Assembly (NCBI RefSeq): GCF_004801855.1
Contig: NZ_SSTC01000009.1
Location: forward strand, 20,343-84,342
Direction of reading: 5' to 3'
DNA: 64,000 nucleotides
From: Pseudomonas sp. A-1
GTDB taxonomy: Bacteria; Pseudomonadota; Gammaproteobacteria; Pseudomonadales; Pseudomonadaceae
How positions within the stretch are numbered: position 1 is the stretch's first letter; the number at the start of each line of letters is the position of its first letter. Positions 1 to 7,688 of the stretch are shown piece by piece. The notes beneath the pieces are model-generated. The model did not search any database and was not told the DNA's origin. It saw only the letters and a list, made by a program, of their open reading frames with translations. The position numbers and the translations under genes were made by a program.

Positions 1-329
1 GCATGTAGCGGCTCGAACGAGCCCAGATAGGGCTGCACATGCCCGGCGTTGCGCCCGGAGGCGCCACTGCCCGGCTGGTCGGCCTCCAGCACCACCACGC
101 GAACACCGCATTCGGCCAGACGCAGGGCCAGCGAAGCGCCGGCCAGCCCGGCGCCGACCACCACCACATCCGCCTCGATGTCCCGATCCAGGGCCGGGTA
201 GGCCGGGATTTCCCCTGGCAGCGGCCAGCCGCTGAAGCGAATGGGCACTACCCCTGCTTCATAGGCATCCGCTACCGGAAAGACGGGAACCTGTCCCGCC
301 ACTGCATGCCGAAACCCTCGCCAACTCAC
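1..329 (-). CDS. FAD-dependent oxidoreductase (DAO family), N-terminal part, cut by window edge
   Basis: The first ~110 residues of an FAD-dependent amine/amino-acid oxidase-type enzyme are visible; the rest lies beyond the left edge. A Rossmann FAD-binding motif VVVVGAGLAGASLA at about residues 47-60 is followed by an acidic VLEA strand end and GSGASGRNAGHV, typical of DAO/PuuB-like oxidases. No ATG is in frame; a GTG is chosen as start because GAGGAG lies about 6 nt upstream. It is divergent from the MFS gene, so the pair may share a control region and act on one imported compound. Substrate cannot be deduced from this fragment. Confidence 0.8.
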   Translation of the reverse strand, partial: MSWRGFRHAVAGQVPVFPVADAYEAGVVPIRFSGWPLPGEIPAYPALDRDIEADVVVVGAGLAGASLALRLAECGVRVVVLEADQPGSGASGRNAGHVQPYLGSFEPLH

Positions 330-449
330 TGCCGCCTCCTCGAATTCACTGCGCAGCACACGCTGCGGACTGCTCGGGGCGCGACGGGATCGCACCGCCA
401 CTGCCTGTCGCAGCGGTTTCGATCCTATTGAGGAGGGGAAGCGGCGCTC

Positions 450-467
450 CAGTACCAGCTGGTACTG
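450..467. promoter_or_regulatory. Perfect 18-bp palindrome, possible operator
   Basis: CAGTACCAGCTGGTACTG reads identically on both strands. It lies between the divergent FAD oxidoreductase and MFS genes, 69 bp before the MFS start, so it is a plausible operator. It is unlike the TTAGTCC-n4-GGACGAT dyad found elsewhere in the window, and no other copy was noticed. Confidence 0.4.
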
Positions 468-535
468 CCGAGGGAAATCGGCCGCTGGGTAGACTCCGGG
501 CCGGACTTCCCGACCCATCACCTGAGAGATCGAGC

Positions 536-1837
536 ATGGCGCGTATGCAACAGACGGCAGTGGCGCTGGACGGCGCAGCGCTAGCGGAGGCTGCCGAGGA
601 GCGCCTCGCGCCCCAGGCAGCGGCGGCGGCCCTGCCCGACCAGCGTCAGGGCTGGCGCGTGGTCGTTGGCCTGGCGGTGGTGCTGTGCGTGATCTTCGGC
701 ACCACCATCAGCGCCCTTGGCCTGTTCACCCTGCCGATCACCGCGGACCTGCACTGCAGCCACGAACAGGCCGCGCGCATGGCCACCGCTTTCATGCTCA
801 GCATGACCCTGAGCATGCCGCTGGCCGGCTGGCTGCTCGACCGCCTCGCACCGCGCCCGGTGATGACCGCCGGCAGCGTGCTCGCCGCGCTGGGCTACCT
901 GCTCGCCGCCGGCAGCCCCGACATCGACCGCCTCACCCTCGCCCTGGCACTGGCCGGCATCGGCGTCGGCGCCTCGACCTACGTGCCGGCCATGACCCTG
1001 GCCTCGCGCTGGATGGCCCCCGCCCGGCAGGGCCTGGCCTTCGGCATCCTGCTCGCCGGGGCGGCCATCGGCGGGGTGATCTTTCCCAACCTGCTCACCC
1101 GGCTGATCGGCGAACTCGGCTGGCGCAGCGTCATGCAGCTCGTCGCCGGCCTGATCCTGCTGGTCTGCGTGCCCCTGCTGCTGTGGCTGGCGCGCCTGCC
1201 CGGAGCGCCGGCGGCGGCCAGCTCCCACGCGACGGCGGCGCTTCCCGGCCACGCCATCGGCCAGGTGCTGCGCATGCCGCGCTACTGGCTGTGGATCGCC
1301 ATGCAGCTGCTGCTGACCATGAGCGGCGTGGGCATCTACATCTCGCTGGTTTCCTGCCTGGTAGCGGCCGGCTACTCGGCGCAGGCCGCCTCCGGCTGGT
1401 ACGCCGGGGTGGGTGCCGCCTCGCTGGCGGGCAATTTCCTGTTCGGCGCGCTGAGCCAGCGCTTGAGCGCCAGGACCATCCTGCTGTGCGGCAACGCCAT
1501 CGGCGTCGCCGGCCTCCTCTGCCTGCTGCTCGCCCAGCACCCGGCCTGGGGCCTGGCGGCGCTCGCGGTGTTCACCCTGAGCTGGGGCACCACCTTCAAC
1601 CTGGTCAACCAGCTCGCCCCGCTGCTGCTGGTGGACGCCGTGGGCCAACGCAACTTCGGCAGCCTGCTCGGCATCGGCAACCTGCTCGGCGGGCTCGGCG
1701 CGGCGTTCGGCCCGGCAGCCGTCGGCTACCTGGTCGACGCCACCGGCAGCTACGCCCCTGCCCTGCTGCTCTGCGCGGCCCTGGCGGCCGCGGCCAGCGT
1801 GCCGATTGCTCTGCAGCAACGGCACCGAGTCGCCTAG
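536..1837 (+). CDS. MFS transporter
   Basis: A 433-residue inner-membrane permease of the major facilitator superfamily with about 12 hydrophobic helices. A ~45-residue cytoplasmic N-terminus precedes TM1 (VVVGLAVVLCVIFGTTISA). Helices 2-3 are linked by GWLLDRLAPRPVM, the MFS loop 2-3 motif in degenerate form (G-x-x-x-D-R). The ATG preceded by GAGATCGAGC is chosen over an in-frame ATG 108 bases upstream, which would add a low-complexity, non-membrane extension. The gene converges with the LuxR-type regulator gene just downstream. The transported compound is unknown; an organic acid or a catabolic substrate fits the context. Confidence 0.85.
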   Translation: MARMQQTAVALDGAALAEAAEERLAPQAAAAALPDQRQGWRVVVGLAVVLCVIFGTTISALGLFTLPITADLHCSHEQAARMATAFMLSMTLSMPLAGWLLDRLAPRPVMTAGSVLAALGYLLAAGSPDIDRLTLALALAGIGVGASTYVPAMTLASRWMAPARQGLAFGILLAGAAIGGVIFPNLLTRLIGELGWRSVMQLVAGLILLVCVPLLLWLARLPGAPAAASSHATAALPGHAIGQVLRMPRYWLWIAMQLLLTMSGVGIYISLVSCLVAAGYSAQAASGWYAGVGAASLAGNFLFGALSQRLSARTILLCGNAIGVAGLLCLLLAQHPAWGLAALAVFTLSWGTTFNLVNQLAPLLLVDAVGQRNFGSLLGIGNLLGGLGAAFGPAAVGYLVDATGSYAPALLLCAALAAAASVPIALQQRHRVA

Positions 1838-1845
1838 TGCGCCGG

Positions 1846-3042
1846 TCAACGCAGCAGGGCGAAGCTCTTGAACAGGATCCGCACCAGGTCGGTCTGCCCC
1901 TTGATGCCCAGCTTGGCGTAGATGTTCTTCGAGTAGTTGCGCGCGGCGGTCACCGCGATGCCCATCTGCCCGGCGGCTTCGCTGATGGTCTGGCCGCAGG
2001 CCAGCAGCGCGGCCAGTCGGGCTTCCTGACGGGTCAGATCCAGCAGTTGGGCGATCAGTTCCGCTGCGGAACCGCCCGAGACCTGCTGCATGGCCAGGTT
2101 CTCGGTCAGCTCCGAAAGGTAGATGATCACGCTCGGCACATGCCGGCCCTGGAAGTAGGCGAGCAACGGCGCCGGCGTCACCAGCATGCCCAGCAGCACG
2201 CCATCCAGGGCCGGCACGCGCACCAGCTCACCACGGTAGGGGCCGCCGTCGTTCTGTGCCCTGGCCGCGATGGCATTGGCGACCGCCTTCTCCAGCGCCC
2301 GCTGGACCGCGCGGTCCTGCAACTGCAGGCGGCCGTGGCTGAGCTCGATGCCCTGGTGCTTGTCGATGATGGCCCGGGCGGCCCGGTTCACGCAGAGCAG
2401 TTGAGCATCGCCATCGAGCAGCAGGCAGCCGAGGACCAGATGATCCAGGCAGCCTTCGTAGATCGACTTTTCCGCCTCCTGGCGCTTGAGCCGGGCGTAG
2501 AGGCCGAGGGCGCGGGTCAGGTGGGGCAACAGCGCCCGGATCAGCTCCAGGTCGCCGGCTGCAAACGGCCGCTGCGGATCGGACCGCCCGCGGATCACGT
2601 CGATCCAGCAGCGCATGCCGCCGGGCTCGGCAAAGCAGGTCCGCAGGCAGCTGGCGAGATTGATGAATTCCATGTGCGCGGCGCACTCGGCCTCCACGTC
2701 CTCGGGGCCGAAGACGACCACACCGCCTGGATCAAGCGACTTCGGGTTGACCAGCTCGATGTGCGCGAAGCGCTCGCGGTAGAGCCGCTCCGCCAGCAGC
2801 CAGTCGGTGTCGTCGCCCGCCTCGACCGCCATCACCTGGATATCGGTCGGCCGATCCTCGGCGTGCAGCAGGGTGACCGTGACGTTGATGGCCGCCAGCA
2901 CCTGGCGCAGGCGCTCGGCCAGGGCGGCCCAGGGCCGGGCCTCGTTCAGTCCTTCGTAGACCAGCCCAATCAGTTCGGGCAACACGGCGCCGCCTGCCGG
3001 TGACGGCGCGGGCGGGCGTTTCAGGACAGCGGCAGCCTGCAT
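1846..3042 (-). CDS. LuxR-family transcriptional regulator (first of three paralogues)
   Basis: A 398-residue regulator whose last ~60 residues form a LuxR/GerE helix-turn-helix (LTRQEARLAALLACGQTISE, then AGQMGIAVTAARNYSKNIYAKLGI). The N-terminal ~300 residues look like a ligand-sensing PAS/GAF-like region, not an acyl-homoserine-lactone domain, and no luxI gene is nearby. The architecture and length match the other two LuxR-type proteins in the window, and resemble from memory the testosterone-inducible regulator TeiR of Comamonas. AGGAGGTGATTCC before the ATG supports the start. A copy of the window's dyad lies 119 bp upstream, suggesting autoregulation. Confidence 0.85.
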   Translation of the reverse strand: MQAAAVLKRPPAPSPAGGAVLPELIGLVYEGLNEARPWAALAERLRQVLAAINVTVTLLHAEDRPTDIQVMAVEAGDDTDWLLAERLYRERFAHIELVNPKSLDPGGVVVFGPEDVEAECAAHMEFINLASCLRTCFAEPGGMRCWIDVIRGRSDPQRPFAAGDLELIRALLPHLTRALGLYARLKRQEAEKSIYEGCLDHLVLGCLLLDGDAQLLCVNRAARAIIDKHQGIELSHGRLQLQDRAVQRALEKAVANAIAARAQNDGGPYRGELVRVPALDGVLLGMLVTPAPLLAYFQGRHVPSVIIYLSELTENLAMQQVSGGSAAELIAQLLDLTRQEARLAALLACGQTISEAAGQMGIAVTAARNYSKNIYAKLGIKGQTDLVRILFKSFALLR

Positions 3043-3160
3043 GGAATCACCTCCTGGCGGGCATCGCCCTCGCCGGGAGGGGAAGGACGTGGCCTCGGCG
3101 CACGGTCGACCGGATGGACGGCCCTGGCTGCGGATTCAATCGCAGCGTCGGGGGAGCGCC

Positions 3161-3178
3161 ATCGTCCGCTGGGACTAA
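3161..3178 (-). promoter_or_regulatory. Regulon dyad 1 (upstream of LuxR-type regulator)
   Basis: The plus strand reads ATCGTCCGCTGGGACTAA; toward the minus-strand regulator gene it reads TTAGTCC-n4-GGACGAT. It lies about 120 bp before the start codon and is a full match to the dyad seen before most operons of the steroid region. Confidence 0.65.
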
Positions 3179-3250
3179 GCCGGCCTGGCAGGATGAAGAC
3201 TGGTTTGCAGGGGAGTCCTGCGGGCCCCGGGACACCGCAGGAGCTTGCCG

Positions 3251-4228
3251 TCAGCACCGAGCGGGCGAGGGATAGCCGGCCAGGAACGCCGCCACGAAGT
3301 TCTCCAGCGCCTCGTCCGGCAACCGGTTGATGCCGGCGGCACGCTGGCGGCCGCCGCCGCTGGGGTAACGCCGGCAGAAGTCGTCCGCCGCCAGCGTCGC
3401 GTCGGCGGGCACCCGCAGGCTGAACTGCCAGTCGCCGTCGCTGCGTACCGACAGCAGGCCGAGCGCCCGTTGCGGATCGGCGGCGGCCAACTGGTTGGCC
3501 AGCACCCCGCTGACCCGCCGCGCCCAGGGCGCGTCAGGCAGGCGGTAGATCCGGGCCCCCGGCCCCTCACGCCAGGGGCGCAGTGCGGCGGCCTCGGCCA
3601 TGTCGGCCGCATGGCCCTCGCGCATGCGCTGGAAGCTTGGGCTGTCACGCACGAAGTCGAGCGGATCCTGGTACGGCAACAGCTCCGCCGCCAGTTCCAG
3701 CGGGTCGAAATGCAGGTCGTCCAGCCGCTCGCCGTAGGCGTTGTAGTTGAGCAGCAGGCCCAGCTCGGCGAGCAACTCGGTGTCGCCCTCCCCCAGCCCG
3801 TGGCGCAGGGCCAGCGCCCGCGCCGGTCCCGGCATGCCGTCGCCGAAGGCCGCCGCCACCGCCCAGCGGTGGAAGCGGCCGTCGAGGAAACGATCCACCA
3901 GCAGGCTGGTGCAGACCTCCGCGGCGGTGTCGATGAACGACGCGAACGCCGGGTGCTCCGGCAGCTCGCCGGCGAAGTGGTGGTCGAAGTAGCGCACCCG
4001 GGCACCGCCCGCGAGCAGCCGCGCGACGTCCGCGCGGTTGCTGTCGTGGGCGATGTCCAGCACGGTGACCCGCTCGCCCGGCCCGGCCTGCACCCGCTGC
4101 AGCAGGGCGATGTCGCGCTTCACCCCGCTGACCAGGCGCACTGCCGGGTCCAGTTCCCCGGCCAGGCGCAGCTGCTGCAGGGCACAAAGGCCGTCGGCGT
4201 CGCCATTGAAGGCGCAATGATCCAGCAT
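3251..4228 (-). CDS. DHH-family phosphoesterase
   Basis: A 325-residue protein of the DHH/DHHA1 superfamily of metal-dependent phosphoesterases. The N-terminus has a motif-I-like FNGDADG (residues 7-13), a VLDIAHD segment with metal-binding aspartate, and the family signature FDHH near residue 80. GGGRQRAAGI near residue 295 corresponds to the DHHA1 substrate-binding GGG motif. GGAGGCGAAC precedes the ATG. It is the last gene of a three-gene operon, 10 bp after the sulfotransferase. In this setting hydrolysis of 3'-phosphoadenosine 5'-phosphate, the sulfotransferase by-product, as by NrnA-type DHH enzymes, is an attractive but unproven role. Confidence 0.75.
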   Translation of the reverse strand: MLDHCAFNGDADGLCALQQLRLAGELDPAVRLVSGVKRDIALLQRVQAGPGERVTVLDIAHDSNRADVARLLAGGARVRYFDHHFAGELPEHPAFASFIDTAAEVCTSLLVDRFLDGRFHRWAVAAAFGDGMPGPARALALRHGLGEGDTELLAELGLLLNYNAYGERLDDLHFDPLELAAELLPYQDPLDFVRDSPSFQRMREGHAADMAEAAALRPWREGPGARIYRLPDAPWARRVSGVLANQLAAADPQRALGLLSVRSDGDWQFSLRVPADATLAADDFCRRYPSGGGRQRAAGINRLPDEALENFVAAFLAGYPSPARC

Positions 4229-4238
4229 GTTCGCCTCC

Positions 4239-5441
4239 TCAACGCATCCGCTCGCCGCCGTTGGCGTCGAGCTGGGCGCCGTAGCGGGCGCGATAGGCGC
4301 CGTAGTCCTGCTCTAGGCGCTCCTCGTCCAGGCCGAAGGCCGCCGCGTCGTACTGGTGGGCCGCGCGCTTGTCGCGGGCGTTGCCGGCCAGCCAGGCCTC
4401 CATCGCCGCACGGGTAGCCGGCGCCAGCTCCAGGCCGGCGAAGCGGTAGATGCGCTCCACCACCGCCAGGGGGGCGTTCACGGTGTCCTCGAACTGCACG
4501 TCGAGGAAGGCCGCGGCGGGCATCCGTTCGCGGACCGCCATGCTGTGGCGCAGGGCGCGGGCCATGCGGCTGTTCCACTGCTCGCCGACCTGGGCCGGAT
4601 CGGCCTGGTCGCTGTACATCTGCCAGAGGGTATGGACGAAGCTGGCCAGCGACGGAATGGTCTTGCCCGGGTCGCGGTGGGTGAGAATCACCTGCGCGCG
4701 GGGGAACACCTGCAGCAGCAGCTCCAGGGTGTGCAGGTGCTGCGGGCTCTTCAGCAGCCAGCGGCGGCCCGGCACGATCCCGCGGCGGGCCTGCTGCCAC
4801 TGCAGGAACTGCAGCATCTTCTTCAGGTAGACGTAGACCTGGCTCTGGTCCTGCTGGTCGAGCCAGGCGGTGTAGTCCGGCACGTTGACGTAGGAGTCCA
4901 TGGCGCAGAGGAACGAGTGCTCCATGAGCATGAACTCCTCGTCCGGCTGCTCGGCGTCCAGCGGATGGATGGCGAGGATCTGCGGCACGAATTCGATCAT
5001 CGCCGCCACCTCGCCCCGCGCCCGGCCGATGCGCTGCTCCGGCTGCTCCAGGCTTTCCCCGGGCAGCGGCGCCGGGTAGCGGGTCTCCCACCACTGCGCC
5101 TTGCTGAACTGCGGGTCCACCGCCAGCAGGCGCTGCAGCAGGGTGGTGCCGGTGCGCGGCAGGCCGACGATCACCAGCGGGTCGTCGACGGGCTGCGCGA
5201 GGATCTCCGGGTAGCGCTTGCAGTAGTCCTCGATCACCAGGCGGTTGGCCAGCTGCGACACCAGCTTCTCGCGCAGCAGGGCCGCGCCCTGGGACGACAG
5301 GCGGGCCTGGCTGTGCAGCGCCGGCTCCAGCACGCGCAGGGCCTGGCGGAAATCGCCGGGGCCGAAGTCGTCCAGCCCGCCGGCGCGGGCGCTGGCCTCG
5401 GCCAGCAGGCTGTCCGGGGCGAAGGAAACGGAATGGCTCAT
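4239..5441 (-). CDS. Sulfotransferase family protein
   Basis: A 400-residue cytoplasmic enzyme expected to transfer sulfate from PAPS to a hydroxylated small molecule. The 5'-phosphosulfate loop is IVGLPRTGTTLLQRLL (about residues 88-103). A 3'-phosphate-binding segment ILTHRDPGKTIPS lies near residue 255, and WLLKSPQHLHTLELL is typical of the family. The ATG is preceded by AAGGAG and overlaps the stop of the DUF1214 gene by 4 bp, so translation is likely coupled. The PAPS-making genes cysD and cysNC start divergently from the same 240-bp control region. The acceptor is unknown; a sterol or steroid hydroxyl is inferred from the surrounding genes only. Confidence 0.85.
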   Translation of the reverse strand: MSHSVSFAPDSLLAEASARAGGLDDFGPGDFRQALRVLEPALHSQARLSSQGAALLREKLVSQLANRLVIEDYCKRYPEILAQPVDDPLVIVGLPRTGTTLLQRLLAVDPQFSKAQWWETRYPAPLPGESLEQPEQRIGRARGEVAAMIEFVPQILAIHPLDAEQPDEEFMLMEHSFLCAMDSYVNVPDYTAWLDQQDQSQVYVYLKKMLQFLQWQQARRGIVPGRRWLLKSPQHLHTLELLLQVFPRAQVILTHRDPGKTIPSLASFVHTLWQMYSDQADPAQVGEQWNSRMARALRHSMAVRERMPAAAFLDVQFEDTVNAPLAVVERIYRFAGLELAPATRAAMEAWLAGNARDKRAAHQYDAAAFGLDEERLEQDYGAYRARYGAQLDANGGERMR

Positions 5442-6550
5442 TGCAGCTCCTTGAGGTGGTCGAGCTTGACAACGCGGGTAGTGGGATGGACCGGCTGCAC
5501 GGCGCCGACCCAGCGCAGGCAGTAGGTGCCGTTGGCATGGCCGGCGGTTTCCAGCCAGTTCGGCAGGCCGGGATCGCGGTGACTGAGCACCAGGCGCACG
5601 CCGCCTCGCCCGTCGAGTTGTGCCGAATGCTTGTTCAGGCAGATGCGGTGGTAGCGGTAGTCCAGCGACTCCATCCAGTAGTTGTTGATCTGCAGGTTCC
5701 AGAAGTCGCAGTCGGGCACCTGAGCCACTTCGATCAGCAGCGCCTCGTCCTCCGCCAGGTTCCAGTAGCCGTGGTAATAGAAGATGTTCGGATCGCCGCC
5801 CACGGCCTGGCACAGCGCCTGGTCGGCCGGCGGCAACTGGTTCGGATGCGCCTGGTAGCCCTCGGACCAGTCGGCGAACAGCCGCGCGGTGTTCTCGACG
5901 AAGCTGGCAGCCCGCCCCAGGCTCTGCTGCAAACGCTCGGCGCTCAGCGGCTCCGGCTGCTGCTGGCTGTCCAGCCGCTCGATGCGCAGCTGGGCGGGCT
6001 GCTCGGCGCCGCGGTCGAGGAAGGTCTGGCGCACGATCAGCGCGTTGCTCGCCGGTTCCAGCCGCAGCCAGTTGCCGCTGGCCGGCGGCTCCTGGCTCAA
6101 GATCAGCTCGAAGCTGCCGTCGGCCTCCAGCTGCAGCTGGCTGGCGTCGATGAAGCCGGTCTGGATCATCGTGCCGTCGCTCTCGTAGCCACCCTTCTGG
6201 GTGCCGAAGCTCAGGTAGGCCACGCTGCCGCGCCGGCCGCTGACCCGGTACTGCCGCTCGCCGTTGAGGCGCGCGTACTGGTACAGGTTGTCCGGGTTGT
6301 CGGCGCCGATCTTGGCCGTCTCGTGGGACGGCGAGAAGAAGCCGGGGAAGTCCGGGTCGGCGAACTCCAGGTGCATTTCCAGGGCAATGCGCAGCAGGCG
6401 GGTGAGGTAGCGGTAGCCCTCGGCGCGGTTATGCGGGTCGCTGGGCGCCTCGGCCCGCAGTATCTGCTCGCCGGCCCGCTTGAGCTGGTCGCAGAAATCG
6501 CTCCAGACCTGTCCGCTGCACACCTGCCGTTCGATCTCGTCTATCGCCAT
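5438..6550 (-). CDS. DUF1214 domain-containing protein
   Basis: A 370-residue soluble protein with no signal peptide. The C-terminal third (FWNLQINNYWMESLDYRYH, then PGLPNWLETAGHANGTYCLRW) matches my memory of DUF1214, whose biochemical role is not established. It is the first gene of the operon DUF1214-sulfotransferase-DHH and overlaps the sulfotransferase start by 4 bp, so it probably works with it. A dyad of the steroid-region regulon lies 71 bp upstream. Proteins of this type often sit beside catabolic genes for hydrophobic compounds, but no catalytic residues can be assigned here. Confidence 0.75.
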   Translation of the reverse strand: MAIDEIERQVCSGQVWSDFCDQLKRAGEQILRAEAPSDPHNRAEGYRYLTRLLRIALEMHLEFADPDFPGFFSPSHETAKIGADNPDNLYQYARLNGERQYRVSGRRGSVAYLSFGTQKGGYESDGTMIQTGFIDASQLQLEADGSFELILSQEPPASGNWLRLEPASNALIVRQTFLDRGAEQPAQLRIERLDSQQQPEPLSAERLQQSLGRAASFVENTARLFADWSEGYQAHPNQLPPADQALCQAVGGDPNIFYYHGYWNLAEDEALLIEVAQVPDCDFWNLQINNYWMESLDYRYHRICLNKHSAQLDGRGGVRLVLSHRDPGLPNWLETAGHANGTYCLRWVGAVQPVHPTTRVVKLDHLKELQ

Positions 6551-6620
6551 GTCGGTCTCCTCTGGTCCGGCGCAGGGCGCGCCGCTGTCGTCACCTTAGG
6601 GAGGCCACCGGCAGCGATTC

Positions 6621-6638
6621 TTCGTCTGGGCGGACTAA
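6621..6638 (-). promoter_or_regulatory. Regulon dyad 2 (upstream of DUF1214-sulfotransferase-DHH operon)
   Basis: TTCGTCTGGGCGGACTAA on the plus strand; toward the minus operon it reads TTAGTCC-n4-AGACGAA. It is 71 bp before the DUF1214 start codon. It forms a pair with the next dyad, which faces cysD. Confidence 0.6.
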
Positions 6639-6691
6639 AAAGCGCCGGGCCGGGGCGCAGCCGCAAGCCCTGCTGTCGAGGGCAGGAAAAG

Positions 6692-6709
6692 TTCGTCTGA
6701 CCAGACGAA
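6692..6709 (+). promoter_or_regulatory. Regulon dyad 3 (upstream of cysD)
   Basis: TTCGTCTGACCAGACGAA is symmetric except for its central AC, and has the same 4-nt spacing between half-sites as the other copies. It is 83 bp before cysD. With the dyad 53 bp to its left it suggests co-regulation of the two divergent sulfation operons. Confidence 0.6.
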
Positions 6710-6791
6710 GAAGCGCCAGCGGCAGCTTCCCTACCGTGGAAAAAAGCCGGCCCGCAGCCCGCGGTGCCGGACCCTCCCACGGAGACGAGCG

Positions 6792-7688
6792 ATGCTGACT
6801 CACCTGCAACGCCTGGAAGCCGAAAGCGTCCAGATCATCCGCGAAGTGGTCGCCGAGTGTGAAAACCCGGTGATGCTCTACTCCATCGGCAAGGACAGCG
6901 CAGTGATGCTGCACCTGGCGATGAAGGCCTTCGCCCCGGGCAAACCACCCTTCCCCCTGCTCCACGTCGACACCACCTGGAAGTTCCGCGAGATGATCGC
7001 CTTCCGCGACCGGACCGCCGAGCGCCTGGGCCTGGAGCTGCTGGTGCACGTCAACCCCGAAGGCGTCGAGCGCGGGATCAACCCCTTCGAGCACGGCTCG
7101 GCCCTGCACACCGACGTCTGGAAGACCCAGGGCCTCAAGCAGGCGCTGGACCACTACGGCTTCGACGCCGCGTTCGGCGGCGCCCGCCGCGACGAGGAAA
7201 AGTCGCGCGCCAAGGAGCGGGTGTTCTCGATCCGTTCCGCGCAGCACCGCTGGGACCCCAAGCAGCAGCGCCCGGAACTCTGGCACCTGTACAACACGCG
7301 CAAGCGCAAGGGCGAAAGCCTGCGGGTGTTCCCGCTGTCCAACTGGACCGAGCTGGACATCTGGCAATACATCTACCTTGAGCAGATTCCCATCGTCCCC
7401 CTGTACCTGGCCCAAGAGCGCCCGGTGGTACGCCGCGACGGCACGCTGATCATGGTCGACGACGAGCGCCTGCCGCTGCTGCCCGGCGAGACGCCCGAGC
7501 TGCGCAAGGTGCGCTTCCGCACCCTGGGCTGCTACCCGCTGACCGGGGCCATCGACAGCGAGGCCGACAGCCTCGAAGCCATCATCCAGGAGATGCTGGT
7601 GAGCCGCACCTCGGAACGCCAGGGCCGCCTGATCGACAGCGATTCGACCGGTTCCATGGAGAAGAAGAAGCAAGAGGGGTACTTCTGA
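6792..7688 (+). CDS. cysD: Sulfate adenylyltransferase subunit 2 (CysD)
   Basis: The 298-residue catalytic subunit of ATP sulfurylase, making adenosine 5'-phosphosulfate from ATP and sulfate with CysN. It has the PP-loop [11 protein letters not shown] near residue 32, [11 protein letters not shown], and the conserved [15 protein letters not shown] near residue 132. GGAGACGAGCG precedes the ATG. The stop overlaps the cysNC start (TGATG). The gene leads an operon that continues into cysNC and perhaps the SRPBCC and SDR genes. Its position opposite a sulfotransferase, and the regulon dyad in its promoter, suggest a dedicated PAPS supply in addition to assimilatory sulfur metabolism. Confidence 0.95.
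   Translation: MLTHLQRLEAESVQIIREVVAECENPVMLYSIGKDSAVMLHLAMKAFAPGKPPFPLLHVDTTWKFREMIAFRDRTAERLGLELLVHVNPEGVERGINPFEHGSALHTDVWKTQGLKQALDHYGFDAAFGGARRDEEKSRAKERVFSIRSAQHRWDPKQQRPELWHLYNTRKRKGESLRVFPLSNWTELDIWQYIYLEQIPIVPLYLAQERPVVRRDGTLIMVDDERLPLLPGETPELRKVRFRTLGCYPLTGAIDSEADSLEAIIQEMLVSRTSERQGRLIDSDSTGSMEKKKQEGYF

Noticed and set aside
581..1849. Minus-strand frame of ~420 codons opposite the MFS gene, and a plus-strand frame at 685-3003
   Set aside because: Both translate to low-complexity Gln/Arg/Gly-rich protein with no recognisable motif, while the MFS and LuxR genes on the other frames are clear.
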